A DNA stretch of 64,000 nt from Acidobacteriota bacterium (GTDB taxonomy: Bacteria > Acidobacteriota > Aminicenantia > Aminicenantales > Saccharicenantaceae), in contig JAKQUO010000045.1 of the NCBI GenBank assembly GCA_029569255.1, positions 1-64,000 of the forward strand, written 5' to 3'. Shown piece after piece: positions 1 to 9,165 of this stretch (its first letter is position 1; the number at the start of each line of letters is the position of its first letter). Made by a program: the position numbers and the translations under genes. Under the pieces are notes generated by a model. It worked only from the letters and a program-made list of their open reading frames with translations. It was not told the origin of the DNA and made no database searches.

Positions 1-2
1 CA

Positions 3-140
3 GCAGACCTGATCAGGGCGATCAAAGAATATATCCGTGTTCATAATCGAGAACCAAAACCCTTTGTCTGGGTAAAGAGGGTTGATCAGATTCTATCTAA
101 AATCGCCCATTGTAAACCCGTCATTGAGACACTACACTAG
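3..140 (+). mobile_element. IS630-family transposase, C-terminal end (cut by window edge)
   Basis: Reading frame 3 is open from the window edge and gives 45 residues ending ...ETLH before a TAG stop. The tail contains the segment KPFVWVKRVDQIL, which matches the typical C-terminal end of IS630-family DDE transposases (KPFVWTKTADEIL-like). The fragment is visibly AT-rich while everything after about position 140 is strongly GC-rich, which fits recent acquisition. Whether the transposase is intact cannot be seen. No inverted repeat could be identified in the 59 nt before the next gene. Confidence 0.72.
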
Positions 141-199
141 CGCCGGGGGAGGCTCGGCCGGGCGGCCCGGGCGCCCGTCCGCGCGGACGGGTCCGCGTC

Positions 200-1693
200 T
201 CACGCGGCCGGCTTGGCCGGCTTCCGGCGGAGGAAATAGACCGGGATGCCGAGGAGCACGAGGAGCAGGCCGGGGACCGTGTTCTTCGTCTTGAAGATGA
301 GCAGGTCGACGGCGATGGCCGCGGCGAACAGGATGTAGAGCGCCGGGACGACCGGGTAGCCCCAGGCCTTGTAGGGGCGCTCCCAGTCGGGCCGCTTCCG
401 GCGCAGGACGAAGATCGCCGAGACGACCAGGACGAAGAAGATGAGCACGGCGAAGATGACGTAGTCCAGAAGGTCGCTGTAGGTCCCGCTCAGGCACAGG
501 AGCGAGGCCCAGACGCCCTGGACGACCAGGGCCGTGCCGGGGACGGACTTCCTGTTGAGCGTCCCCGCCGCGCCGAAGAACAGGCCGTCCCTGGCCATGG
601 CGTAATAGACCCGGGCCCCGGAGAGGATCAGGCCGTTGTTGCAGCCGAAGGTCGCGATCATGATCAGGACGGCCATGATGACGGCCGCGGGGGCCCCGAA
701 GATCATCTCGGCCGCGGCGGTCCCGACCCGGTCGAACTGGGCGAACTGGATGCCCCGGCCCACGACGTCGGCCGCGGCCGGGCTGCCTTGGACGGGCAGG
801 ATGGCGACGTAGGCGACGTTGGCCAGGAAATAGAGGAAGATGACGATGGCCGCGCCGAGGACGAGGCTCAGCGGGATGTTCCTCCGGGGGTTCTTGACCT
901 CGCCGGCGATGTAGGTCACGCTGTACCACTCGTCCGCGGCGAAGAGCGACCCGACCATGGCCGCGCCGATGGCCGCCAGGACCATGATGCCCGAGAGGGG
1001 CTCGACCGAGAGGACCTGGCCGTTGGCCATGTGCGTCCAGCTGGACTTCCAGAAGACGGCCCAGTTGGCCTTGATGGCCGCGGCGTTGGCGCCGAAGACG
1101 AAGCCGAGCAGGATGAGGCCGCCGAGCGCGGCCATCTTGGTCACGGTGAAGACGCCCTGGATGGTCTTGCCGGTCCGCACGCCCCGCATGTTGAGCCAGG
1201 TCAGGAGGGCGATGCTGGCGATGGCCAGGGCCTGGGCGGCCGAGATCTTCAGGCCGAGGACCGTGGCCAGGACGTGCGTCTCGCTGAACCAGGGGACGAT
1301 GAGGCCGGTGAACTTGGCGAAGGCCACGGCCACCGCGGCGATCGTCCCGGTCATGATGACGAGGAAGGTCGTCCAGCCGTAGAGGAAGCCGAGGAGGGAG
1401 CCGTAGGCCTCGCGGAGGTAGACGTAGAGGCCGCCGGCGTGGGGCATCATGCCGGCCAGCTCGCCGTAGCTCAGGGCGCCGATGACCGTCAGGGCGCCGG
1501 TGACGAGCCAGACGAGGAGGAGCAGGCCGGGCGAGCCGACGGTGCGGGCGATGTCGGCGCTGACGATGAAGATGCCGGAGCCGATCATGGCCCCCATGAC
1601 GATCATCATGGCGTCGAAGAGGGACATCTCCCGCTTGAAGGCCCGGGCTTCGGCGGCGGGCGCGGGCGCGGGGTCGGGCGCGGGGTCGGTCAT
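200..1693 (-). CDS. APC-family amino acid permease
   Basis: A 497-residue integral membrane protein of about 12 hydrophobic segments, predicted to move amino acids across the inner membrane by ion symport or exchange. The family signature is at the N-terminus: a short charged Pro/Ala-rich cytosolic leader, then [20 protein letters not shown], where the GSGIF unwound-helix motif of TM1 binds the substrate backbone. The basic tail RRKPAKPAA is cytosolic. Its ATG overlaps the TGA of the upstream permease (ATGA at 1690-1693), so the two are translationally coupled and may serve related substrates. Substrate is not predictable from sequence alone. Confidence 0.9.
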   Translation of the reverse strand: MTDPAPDPAPAPAAEARAFKREMSLFDAMMIVMGAMIGSGIFIVSADIARTVGSPGLLLLVWLVTGALTVIGALSYGELAGMMPHAGGLYVYLREAYGSLLGFLYGWTTFLVIMTGTIAAVAVAFAKFTGLIVPWFSETHVLATVLGLKISAAQALAIASIALLTWLNMRGVRTGKTIQGVFTVTKMAALGGLILLGFVFGANAAAIKANWAVFWKSSWTHMANGQVLSVEPLSGIMVLAAIGAAMVGSLFAADEWYSVTYIAGEVKNPRRNIPLSLVLGAAIVIFLYFLANVAYVAILPVQGSPAAADVVGRGIQFAQFDRVGTAAAEMIFGAPAAVIMAVLIMIATFGCNNGLILSGARVYYAMARDGLFFGAAGTLNRKSVPGTALVVQGVWASLLCLSGTYSDLLDYVIFAVLIFFVLVVSAIFVLRRKRPDWERPYKAWGYPVVPALYILFAAAIAVDLLIFKTKNTVPGLLLVLLGIPVYFLRRKPAKPAA

Positions 1694-3141
1694 GCGCGTC
1701 TCCTGAGCTTGCTCTTGCGGATGCCGTAGGTGAAGTAGATGACGAGGCCGATCCCCATCCAGACGAGGAGGCGGATCCAGGTGTCGCGGGGCAGGTTGGC
1801 CATGAGGTAGACGCAGGAGAGGATGCCCAGGACGGGGACGAGCGGGACGAGCGGCGTCCGGAAGGGCCGGGGGATGTCGGGCCGCGTGTAGCGCAGGACG
1901 AGGACGGCGCCGCAGACGATGGCGAAGGCGAAGAGGGTCCCGATCGAGACGAGCTCGCCGACGATGCCCATCGGCAGGAGCGCCGCGGCGACGCCGACGA
2001 CGAGGCCGGTGGCGATCGTCGTGACGTGGGGCGTGCCGTGCCGGGGGTGGACCTTGGCCGCGGCCGCCGGCAGGAGGCCGTCCTTGGCCATGGTGAAGAA
2101 GATCCGCGGCTGGCCGATGAGCTGGACCATCATGACCGACATCAGCCCGACGATGGCCGCGATCTTGACCAGGGGCGAGAGCCAGAAGAGCCTCATGGCG
2201 TCGATGGCCACGGCCACGGGCGCCGGGACGTTGAGCTCGGTGTAGGGCACGACGCCGGTCAGGACGAGCGAGAAGACGATGTAGAGGACGGTGCAGGCGA
2301 ACAGGGACCCGAGGATGCCGATGGGCATGTCGCGCTTGGGATTGCGGGCCTCCTGGGCGGCCGTCGAGACGGCGTCGAAGCCGAGGTAGGCGAAGAACAT
2401 GATCCCGGCCCCGCGGATGATGCCGCTGACGCCGAAGAAGCCGGGCTGGCCCGTGTTCGGGGGGATGAACGGGTGCCACAGGCCGGGCTTGATGAAGAAC
2501 AGGCCGGCCCCGATGAAGACGAGGATGATGCTGATCTTGAGGAAGACGATGACCGAGTTGACGGTGGCCGACTCCTTGATGCCGCGGACGAGGACGTAGG
2601 TGATCAGGGCGATGATCAGGGCGGCCGGCAGGTTGACGACGGCGCCCGTCCTGGACCAGGCGCCGGTCCTGGGATCGAAGGCGAACGGCGCTTCGGCCAG
2701 CGCGGCCGGGACGTGGACGCCGAGCCCCTTGAGGAAGCTGACGACGTAGCCGGACCAGCCGATGGCCACGGTCGTGGCCCCGACCGAGTATTCGAGGATG
2801 AGGTCCCAGCCGATGATCCAGGCGAAGAACTCGCCCAGGGTCGAATAGGCGTAGGTGTAGGCGCTGCCGGCGATGGGGATGAGCGAGGCGAACTCGGCGT
2901 AGCAGAGGCCGGCGAAGGCACAGGTCAGGCCGGCCAGCATGAAGGACAGGGTGACGGCCGGCCCGGCGTACTGGGCCGCGGCGTGGCCGGTGATGACGAA
3001 GATGCCGGCCCCGACGATGGCCCCGACGCCGAGGAAGATGAGGTGCCAGGGGCCGAGGACGCGCTTGAGGCCGGAGGACTCCGAGTCGGCCTCCCGCGTC
3101 AGCTCCTCGAGGCTCTTCGTGGCGAACAGGGGGCTCTTCAT
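1690..3141 (-). CDS. APC-family (cationic amino acid transporter-like) permease
   Basis: A 483-residue inner-membrane transporter. The N-terminal segment [20 protein letters not shown] followed by AGIFVITG is the TM1 substrate motif of the APC superfamily, in the form seen in cationic amino acid transporters (YfnA/CAT type). It is clearly paralogous to the permease at 44688-46109: both share the [20 protein letters not shown]-type segment and a C-terminal [19 protein letters not shown]-like end. First gene of a two-permease operon. A 96-bp palindromic repeat lies directly upstream, so its promoter must lie within or beyond that repeat. Exact substrate unknown. Confidence 0.92.
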   Translation of the reverse strand: MKSPLFATKSLEELTREADSESSGLKRVLGPWHLIFLGVGAIVGAGIFVITGHAAAQYAGPAVTLSFMLAGLTCAFAGLCYAEFASLIPIAGSAYTYAYSTLGEFFAWIIGWDLILEYSVGATTVAIGWSGYVVSFLKGLGVHVPAALAEAPFAFDPRTGAWSRTGAVVNLPAALIIALITYVLVRGIKESATVNSVIVFLKISIILVFIGAGLFFIKPGLWHPFIPPNTGQPGFFGVSGIIRGAGIMFFAYLGFDAVSTAAQEARNPKRDMPIGILGSLFACTVLYIVFSLVLTGVVPYTELNVPAPVAVAIDAMRLFWLSPLVKIAAIVGLMSVMMVQLIGQPRIFFTMAKDGLLPAAAAKVHPRHGTPHVTTIATGLVVGVAAALLPMGIVGELVSIGTLFAFAIVCGAVLVLRYTRPDIPRPFRTPLVPLVPVLGILSCVYLMANLPRDTWIRLLVWMGIGLVIYFTYGIRKSKLRRRA

Positions 3142-3165
3142 GAGGCCGACTTATAGCATAGGAGC

Positions 3166-3261
3166 AAGAAGGGGTCAAACCTTTAAAAGTTTAATTTTTC
3201 TCCAATGCACTCCGGAAGCGGCCGAGAAAAAATTTAACTTTTAAAGGTTTGACCCCTTCTT
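3166..3261. repeat. Long palindromic repeat, family A copy 1
   Basis: Two nearly identical arms of about 35 nt, beginning AAGAAGGGGTCAAACCTTTA and ending in its complement, flank a central segment of about 25 nt. Copies 2 and 3 are at 24391-24483 and 61894-61986. The right arm encodes the last residues of the CusA-like protein (KKGSNL) and its TAA stop. The element may also fold as a transcription terminator. MITE- or REP-like by appearance; no associated transposase is in the window. Confidence 0.85.
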
Positions 3262-6200
3262 TTTTCCGAGCCAGCTGTAGAGGACCGGCAGCACCAGGAG
3301 CGTCAGGAGGGTCGAGGAGATCAGGCCGCCGACGACGACCACGGCCAGGGGCCGCTGGATCTCCGAGCCCGGCCCCCGGGCGAACAGGAGCGGGACGAGG
3401 CTGAGCACGGTGATGGTCGCCGTCATGAGGACCGGCCGCAGGCGGTTGAGGCAGCCCTCGACGATGGCCTCCCCGGCCGGCCTCCCCCGCTCCTCGAGCT
3501 GGGTGATGTAGGAGAGGAGGACGATGCCGTTGAGCACGGCGATGCCGAACAGGGCGATGAACCCGACCGAGGCCGGCACGGACAGGTAGAGGCCGGAGAG
3601 CCACAGGGCCAGCACGCCGCCGACCAGGGCGAAGGGCAGGTCGAGGAGGACCAGGAGCGAGGTCCTCAGCGAGCCGAAGGTCAGGAAGAGCAGGGCCAGG
3701 ACGAGCCCGATCGTGACCGGCAGGATGACCGCGAGCCTCTGCATGGCCCGCTGCTGGTTCTCGAACTGGCCGCCCCAGGTCACGAAATAACCCGGCGCGA
3801 GGGCGATGTCGCGGGCGATCGCCCGGCGGGCCTCGGCCACGAAGCCGCCGAGGTCGCGGCCGCTGATGTTGCACTCGACCCCGATGCGGCGCTGGCCGGA
3901 CTCGCGGCTGATCTGGCTCGGGCCCTCGAGCATGGCGATCTCGGCGACCTGGCCCAGCGGGACCCGGGCCCCGCCCGGCGTCCGGACCAGGATCGCGCCG
4001 ATCGTCTCGACGGAGTTCCGCCGCTCCTCGGGGTAGCGGACCTGGAGGTCGAAATAGCGGTCGCCCTCGTAGATCTGCGTCACCGTCTTGCCGCCGACCG
4101 CGGCCTCGACGACGGACTGGACGTCCTCGACGGCCAGGCCGAGGCGGGCGATCCGGGCCCGGTCGGGCCGGACGGTGATGTAGGGCTGCCCGGCCACGCG
4201 CTCGACGTTGATGTCCGTCGCGCCCCCGATCCGGGCCAGGACGGCGGCGATCTCGTCGGCCTTGGCCTTGAGGACGTCGAGGTCCTCGCCGAAGAGCTTG
4301 ACGATCACCTGGGCCCGGGTCCCGGCCACGAGCTCGTCGATGCGGCAGGCGATGGGCTGGCTGAAGGAGAAGGCCATGCCGGGGAAGTCCTCCATGGCCT
4401 CCCGCATCTTGTCCGTCAGCTCCTCCCGGGTCCGGGCCGAGGTCCACTCGCCGCGCGGCTTGAGGACGCCGACGTAGCCGGTCTTCTCGACCCCCCGGGC
4501 CTCGAGGGCGACGCCGGTCTGGCCGGTCTTGCCGACGACCGTCACCAGCTCGGGGAACTCCATCAGGCGCGCCTCGACCTTGCGGCTCATCTCCAACGAC
4601 TCGGCCAGCGAGATGCCCGGCAGGAACTGGATGTCCGTGTCGAGCGCCCCCTCGTCCATGATGGGCATGAACTCGGTCCCCAGCCGGGGGATGAGGGCCG
4701 CCGTCCCGGCCAGGAGGGCCAGGGCGGCCAGGACGACGACCGCCTTCCGCCGCAGGCCCCACCGCAGCACCGGCAGGTAGGCCTTGCGCGCCCCCTCGAC
4801 GAGGAAGCTCGTCTTGTCGCCCTGGGGCTTGAGCAGGAAGTGGCAGAAGGCCGGTATGGCCGCGAGCGAGAGCAGCAGCGAGGCCAGCAGGGCGATGATG
4901 TGGGTGAAGGCCAGGGGCATGAACATCTTGCCCTCCATCCCCTGGAGGGAGAGTATGGGGATGAAGGTCAGGGCGATGATGAGCTCGCCGAAGATCGACG
5001 GCTTGCGGACCTCGAGGATGGCCGCCAGGACCGTCTCGAACCGGCGGGCGCCGGCCCCCCGCTCCGAGAGGTGCCGCTGGACGTTCTCCACCTGGATGAT
5101 GGTCGCGTCGATGATCATGCCGATCGAGATGGCCAGGCCGCCGAGCGACATGAGGTTGGCCGACAGGCCCGAGGCCCGCATCATGACGAAGGTGAACAGG
5201 ACCGACAGCGGCAGGGCCAGCAGGACGATGAAGGCGCCCCGGAAGCTGCGCAGGAAGACGAGGAGGATGACGACGACGAGGAGGGAGCCGATGAGCAGGG
5301 CCTCGGTGACCGTGTGGATGGCCCGGCCGATGATGTCCGAGCGCTGGTAGAAGGGCTCGACGCGCAGGCCGAACGGCAGCACGCCCGAGGCGTTGACCTC
5401 CGCCACCCGGGCCTGGACGGCCCGGACGACCTGGCGGCCGTTGGCGCCGCGGAGCATCATGGCCACGCCGCCGACGACCTCGCCGCGGCCGTCCTTGACC
5501 GCGCCGCCCTGGCGGACGGCCTGGCCGGCCTCGACGACGGCGACGTCGCGGACGAGGACAGGCGTCCCCCGCTCCGTCTTCAGGGCCACGGCGCCGATGT
5601 CGTCGGCGGTCTGGAGCAGGCCGACGCCGCGGACGAGGTACTGGCGCTCGCCCCGCTCGAGGATGTTGCCCCCGACGTTGAGGTTGTTCCGGCGCAGGGC
5701 CTCGCCGATGTCGCCGAGGGTCAGGTCGTAGGCCGCCAGCCGGTCCGGGTCCGCCGTGACGTGGAACTGGCGGATGTAGCCGCCGAAGGAGTTGACCTCG
5801 TTGACCCCCGGGACGGCCTTGAGCAGGGGCGACAGGATCCAGTCCTGGGCCGTCCGGACCTGGGTCAGGAACTCGATCTCGCTCATGCCGGCCGGGCGCT
5901 CGCCGGCCAGCGTGTACTGGTAGATCTCGCCCATGGCCGTCGAGACCGGGCCCATGGAGATGGCCGTCCCCTCGGGGACGCGCTCCCGGGCCTCGATCAG
6001 CCGCTCCAGGACGAGCTGGCGGGCGAAGTAGATGTCGGCGCCGTCCTCGAAGACGACCGTGACCACGGACAGCCCGGCCTTGGAGACCGAGCGGACCTGG
6101 TCGAGCCGCGGCAGGCCGCGCATGGCCGTCTCGACCGGGAAGGTGACGAAGCGCTCGACCTCGGGCGGCGACAGGCCCGGGGAGGTCGAGACGACCTCGA

Positions 6201-6345
6201 CCTGGATGTTGGTCACGTCGGGGAAGGCGTCGATGGGGATGCGCATGACCGCCCAGACGCCGAAGCCGACGAGGAGGAGGACGCCGAAGAGAGCGACGGC
6301 CCGCTTCCGCAGCGAGGCCTCGATGAGGCGATCAACGATGCCCAT
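3241..6345 (-). CDS. CusA/CzcA-family heavy-metal RND efflux pump
   Basis: At 1034 residues this has the full length of heavy-metal-efflux RND pumps, the inner-membrane proton-driven component of a tripartite exporter. The N-terminus LIEASLRKRAVALFGVLLLV and the PIDAFPDVTNIQVEV strand are typical of the family. In TM4, about residue 410, IGMIIDATIIQVEN keeps the conserved Asp and Glu. It resembles CusA (monovalent Cu/Ag) more than CzcA, which has an extra Asp there, so copper or silver is the better guess. It overlaps the adaptor gene by 14 nt. The last six residues and stop codon come from a palindromic repeat. Confidence 0.93.
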   Translation of the reverse strand: MGIVDRLIEASLRKRAVALFGVLLLVGFGVWAVMRIPIDAFPDVTNIQVEVVSTSPGLSPPEVERFVTFPVETAMRGLPRLDQVRSVSKAGLSVVTVVFEDGADIYFARQLVLERLIEARERVPEGTAISMGPVSTAMGEIYQYTLAGERPAGMSEIEFLTQVRTAQDWILSPLLKAVPGVNEVNSFGGYIRQFHVTADPDRLAAYDLTLGDIGEALRRNNLNVGGNILERGERQYLVRGVGLLQTADDIGAVALKTERGTPVLVRDVAVVEAGQAVRQGGAVKDGRGEVVGGVAMMLRGANGRQVVRAVQARVAEVNASGVLPFGLRVEPFYQRSDIIGRAIHTVTEALLIGSLLVVVILLVFLRSFRGAFIVLLALPLSVLFTFVMMRASGLSANLMSLGGLAISIGMIIDATIIQVENVQRHLSERGAGARRFETVLAAILEVRKPSIFGELIIALTFIPILSLQGMEGKMFMPLAFTHIIALLASLLLSLAAIPAFCHFLLKPQGDKTSFLVEGARKAYLPVLRWGLRRKAVVVLAALALLAGTAALIPRLGTEFMPIMDEGALDTDIQFLPGISLAESLEMSRKVEARLMEFPELVTVVGKTGQTGVALEARGVEKTGYVGVLKPRGEWTSARTREELTDKMREAMEDFPGMAFSFSQPIACRIDELVAGTRAQVIVKLFGEDLDVLKAKADEIAAVLARIGGATDINVERVAGQPYITVRPDRARIARLGLAVEDVQSVVEAAVGGKTVTQIYEGDRYFDLQVRYPEERRNSVETIGAILVRTPGGARVPLGQVAEIAMLEGPSQISRESGQRRIGVECNISGRDLGGFVAEARRAIARDIALAPGYFVTWGGQFENQQRAMQRLAVILPVTIGLVLALLFLTFGSLRTSLLVLLDLPFALVGGVLALWLSGLYLSVPASVGFIALFGIAVLNGIVLLSYITQLEERGRPAGEAIVEGCLNRLRPVLMTATITVLSLVPLLFARGPGSEIQRPLAVVVVGGLISSTLLTLLVLPVLYSWLGKKKGSNL

Positions 6346-7465
6346 GCTCGTCCTCCAGGCCGCCCTTGCGGATCTCCGACCTGAGGAGGAAGGCGCCCGA
6401 GGTGACCACGGCCTCGCCTTCGGCCAGGCCGTCGAGGACCTCGACCAGGCCGTCGAACCTCTCGCCGGTCCTGACCGCGCGGCGGGCGAAGGTCCTCTCC
6501 CCCGTCCTGGCGAAGACGATGAGGCTGCCCTCGTCGTCCTGGACGGACTCCTCGGGGACGACGAGCGCCGGCCTCTCCGAGCCCGTTCGGACCGAGGCGT
6601 CGATGTACATGCCCGCCTTCAGCCGCCCGCCGGGGTTCGGGACCTCGACCCGGCCCTCGACCGTCCGAGTCGCGGCGTCCAGGACGTCGCCGACGAGGAC
6701 GAGCCGGCCGCGGAACGTCTCGCCGGGATAGGCCTGGGTCCGCAGGACGACCTCGGCGCCCGGCGCGACGGCGCCCAGGTCCCGCTCGCGGATCTGCAGG
6801 CGGGCCCACAGGACCGACGGGTCGGCCAGGCGGAAGAGGCTGGCCCCGAGCTCGACGGCGTCACCGGCGAAGACGCCGCTCTCGACGACCGTCCCGCCGA
6901 GGGGCGCCCGGACGGGGAGGAGGGTCCGGGGCTCCGCCGGGGCGTCGAGGGCGGCGATGTCGCCGTCCGTGAGGCCCATGATCGCCAGGCGCTCGCGGGC
7001 GCCGTTCAGGACGGCCCGGGCCGGGGCCTCCTCGGCGGCGTCGCCGGCGTGGCGCCTGACCCGGGCCCCGGCCTGGAGGTACTCCGCCTGGAGGGTCAGG
7101 TAGCCGGGGCTGTAGAGCTCGGCCAGGACCTGGCCTTCCCGGACCCGGTCGCCTACCACGGCCGCCACGCGCTCGAGGCGGCCGGCCGTCCGGGCCGTGA
7201 CATGGACGACCCGGCGGGCGTTCCACTCGAGCTCGCCCGGGGCGTCGAACCGCCGGGCCACCGGCCGGAACGCGGCCGTCGCGGTCCGGATGTCGGCCGC
7301 GGCCACGGCCGCGGGGGTCAGGGTGACGGACGTCGGAACGCCCCGGTCTTCTTGGCCGTGCTCGTCGGCGTGGGCGGCCGCGGGAGGGGTGTTGGGGCGG
7401 CAGCCGGCCAGGACGACCGTCAGGGCGAGGGCGGCCGCGGGGACATATCGAAAGGGCGTCTTCAT
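6332..7465 (-). CDS. CusB/CzcB-type RND periplasmic adaptor lipoprotein
   Basis: A 377-residue membrane-fusion protein linking the RND pump to the outer-membrane channel. The signal sequence ends in the lipobox LAGC (Cys22), so it is probably a lipoprotein. A barrel-sandwich half-motif (AGRLERVAAVVGDRVREGQ), an alpha-hairpin, and a second lipoyl-like half (APLGGTVVESGVFAGDAVE) follow in order. I chose the ATG at 7465 because GGAGAG lies just upstream; a 4-codon longer start at 7477 overlaps the previous stop. A His-rich stretch (AAAHADEHGQ) just after the Cys could bind metal. Same operon as the neighbouring pump and TolC-like gene. Confidence 0.9.
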   Translation of the reverse strand: MKTPFRYVPAAALALTVVLAGCRPNTPPAAAHADEHGQEDRGVPTSVTLTPAAVAAADIRTATAAFRPVARRFDAPGELEWNARRVVHVTARTAGRLERVAAVVGDRVREGQVLAELYSPGYLTLQAEYLQAGARVRRHAGDAAEEAPARAVLNGARERLAIMGLTDGDIAALDAPAEPRTLLPVRAPLGGTVVESGVFAGDAVELGASLFRLADPSVLWARLQIRERDLGAVAPGAEVVLRTQAYPGETFRGRLVLVGDVLDAATRTVEGRVEVPNPGGRLKAGMYIDASVRTGSERPALVVPEESVQDDEGSLIVFARTGERTFARRAVRTGERFDGLVEVLDGLAEGEAVVTSGAFLLRSEIRKGGLEDEHGHR

Positions 7466-7476
7466 GGCTCTCTCCA

Positions 7477-8718
7477 TCAGTCGGCGGTTTCGCCGGCGAC
7501 CTCGAGGTCGGCCAGGGCGAGGTTGTAGAGGTAGAGGGCGCGCAGGCGCTCGACCTGGGCCAGGACGAAGGTCCGGTGGAGGTCGAGCAGGCCGAGCGTT
7601 TCGGTCTTGCCGTAGCGGAAGTAGTCGAGCTCGATGGCCAGCTCGTCCTCGAGCTCCCGGAGCAGGCTCTTCTCGTAGACCATGACCTGGGCCTCGGCCG
7701 ACTTGGCCGCGGCGAAGGCCGTCTCGACGGCCGTCCGGACGCGCCGCTCAAGGGCCGCGGCGGCCTGGCGGCCGGCCTCGGCCTCCGCCGTCGCCTCCAG
7801 GACCAGGCCCCTGTTCCGGCCGGGGCGGAGGAAAGGCATGGTCAGGCCGAACGTGACGCCCCAGCCGTTCGGGCGCACGCTCGGCAGGAGGAAGCCGGCC
7901 ACGAAGTCGGGCCGGCGCCCGAGCCCGGCCAGCGCGACGGCCGAGTCCGCCTGGGCGTTCCGGAGCCGGGCCAGCCGGAACGAGGGCAGGCTCTCCCGGG
8001 CCCTCTCCGCGAGGGCCGCCGCGTCCGCCTCGATGGGGGCGAACGGCAGGGGCGTCGTCAGGGCCGGGGTTTCGCCGGGGGGAAGGCCCAGGAGCCCGGC
8101 CAGGGCCAGCTCGGCCGCCCGCCTCTCCCGGGACTGGTCGAGGACCTGGTTGCGGAGGCGGGCCTTCTCGGCCCGGGCCCGCAGCACGTCGGCGTAGGCG
8201 GCCGCGCCCGTCCGGTACTTCGCCTGGAGGTCCTCCGCCAGGACGTCGAGCCGGGCCGAGGAGCGCTCGAGCGCCTCGACGGCGCCGCGGGCGAAGACCG
8301 CGGCCCAATAAGCCCGTTTGACCTCGGCCGCGAGGAGGAGGCGGACCCGGTCGAGCTCGGCTTGGGCCATGTCCTCGCCCCGGCGGCCCATCTCCGACCG
8401 CAGGGCCCGCTTGCCGGGATACTCGAAGACCTGTTCGAGGCCGAGGTGGACCTCGACCTCGTCGCCCTCCTTTCCGAGGCCGGGGAGGGGCAGGCCTTCG
8501 AGGCCGGCGTCGAGCGCGGGCTCGGGGCGGGAACGGAGCTGGAGCGTCCGGCCGCGGGAGGCTTCGACCCGGGCCTGGGCGGCCAGGACCTCCGGGCTGC
8601 GGGCCAGGGCCAGGTCCACGGCCCGGTCGAGCGAGAGGCCGGGGTTGTCGGCCGAAAGCGCCGGGGCGGCGAGCGCCGCCGCCAGTGCGGCGCACAAGAC
8701 GATGCGACATCGCGGCAT
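7477..8718 (-). CDS. TolC-like outer membrane efflux channel
   Basis: 413 residues with a cleavable signal peptide (ends near APALSA) and two outer-membrane-factor repeats. The first begins LSLDRAVDLALARSPEVLAA, the usual opening of the OEP domain, and the protein is largely alpha-helical with an Arg/Ala-rich heptad pattern. This is the outer-membrane and periplasmic tunnel of the RND system; its place in the operon assigns it to the adjacent CusA/CusB pair. A strong Shine-Dalgarno (AAGGAGG) precedes the ATG. Specific for metal export by context only. Confidence 0.88.
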   Translation of the reverse strand: MPRCRIVLCAALAAALAAPALSADNPGLSLDRAVDLALARSPEVLAAQARVEASRGRTLQLRSRPEPALDAGLEGLPLPGLGKEGDEVEVHLGLEQVFEYPGKRALRSEMGRRGEDMAQAELDRVRLLLAAEVKRAYWAAVFARGAVEALERSSARLDVLAEDLQAKYRTGAAAYADVLRARAEKARLRNQVLDQSRERRAAELALAGLLGLPPGETPALTTPLPFAPIEADAAALAERARESLPSFRLARLRNAQADSAVALAGLGRRPDFVAGFLLPSVRPNGWGVTFGLTMPFLRPGRNRGLVLEATAEAEAGRQAAAALERRVRTAVETAFAAAKSAEAQVMVYEKSLLRELEDELAIELDYFRYGKTETLGLLDLHRTFVLAQVERLRALYLYNLALADLEVAGETAD

Positions 8719-8762
8719 GGGGTCCTCCTTTTCGGGGCGTCGCGGGGAAACCGGCGAAAAGC

Positions 8763-9068
8763 TCAGACGGGGAGGGCTTGGGGCGGGCGGGCGATGTCGG
8801 CGCCGAAGAGGACCGAGGCGACGGCTTCGTTCTCGGGGACGGCCAAGACCTCGAAGTCGAGCGGGCCGGAGAGGATATCCGGCTCCGGGCTGAACAGCGA
8901 GGCCCAGAAGCAAAGGCAGACCGAGGCGCCGGCGTGATGGTCGTGGACGTGGCCGACGCGTCCGCCTCGGGTCGGGCAGTGGACGGGGCAGTGGTCCTCG
9001 GCGTAGTAGAAGTGGACCATGCCGAGCAGGAACGCGGCGGCCAGTCCGAGAACGGCGGCGCGCCTCAT
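8763..9068 (-). CDS. Small exported His/Cys-rich protein, first gene of metal-efflux operon
   Basis: 101 residues. An N-terminal hydrophobic segment (AAVLGLAAAFLLGMVHFYY) is a signal peptide or membrane anchor. It is followed by DHCPVHCP and HVHDHHAGASVCLC, a concentrated set of His and Cys that could bind soft metals. No family is recognised with certainty; short proteins of this kind often precede Cus/Czc-type RND genes. It starts 45 nt before the TolC-like gene and reads in the same direction, so it probably belongs to the operon. A metal-sensing or chaperone role is inference. Confidence 0.65.
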   Translation of the reverse strand: MRRAAVLGLAAAFLLGMVHFYYAEDHCPVHCPTRGGRVGHVHDHHAGASVCLCFWASLFSPEPDILSGPLDFEVLAVPENEAVASVLFGADIARPPQALPV

Positions 9069-9111
9069 GTCCCGGCGATTATCCCAGATAAGGGGCGAGA
9101 GGTCAACAGCA

Positions 9112-9141
9112 TTGACAGCGCTTCGACCTCGCGCATAGAAT
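9112..9141 (+). promoter_or_regulatory. Sigma-70-type promoter of ispH
   Basis: TTGACA at 9112-9117 and TAGAAT at 9136-9141 with an 18-nt spacer, ending 25 nt before the ispH ATG. It lies in the 97-nt gap between the divergent metal-efflux operon and ispH. Confidence 0.65.
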
Positions 9142-9165
9142 GCCGGACGGGCGGCGCGAACGGCC

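Noticed and set aside
200-3178. One 992-residue frame that spans both permeases
   Set aside because: Only its second part is a permease; the first part is an Arg/Pro/His-rich shadow of the upstream gene, which is read in another frame and coupled by ATGA.
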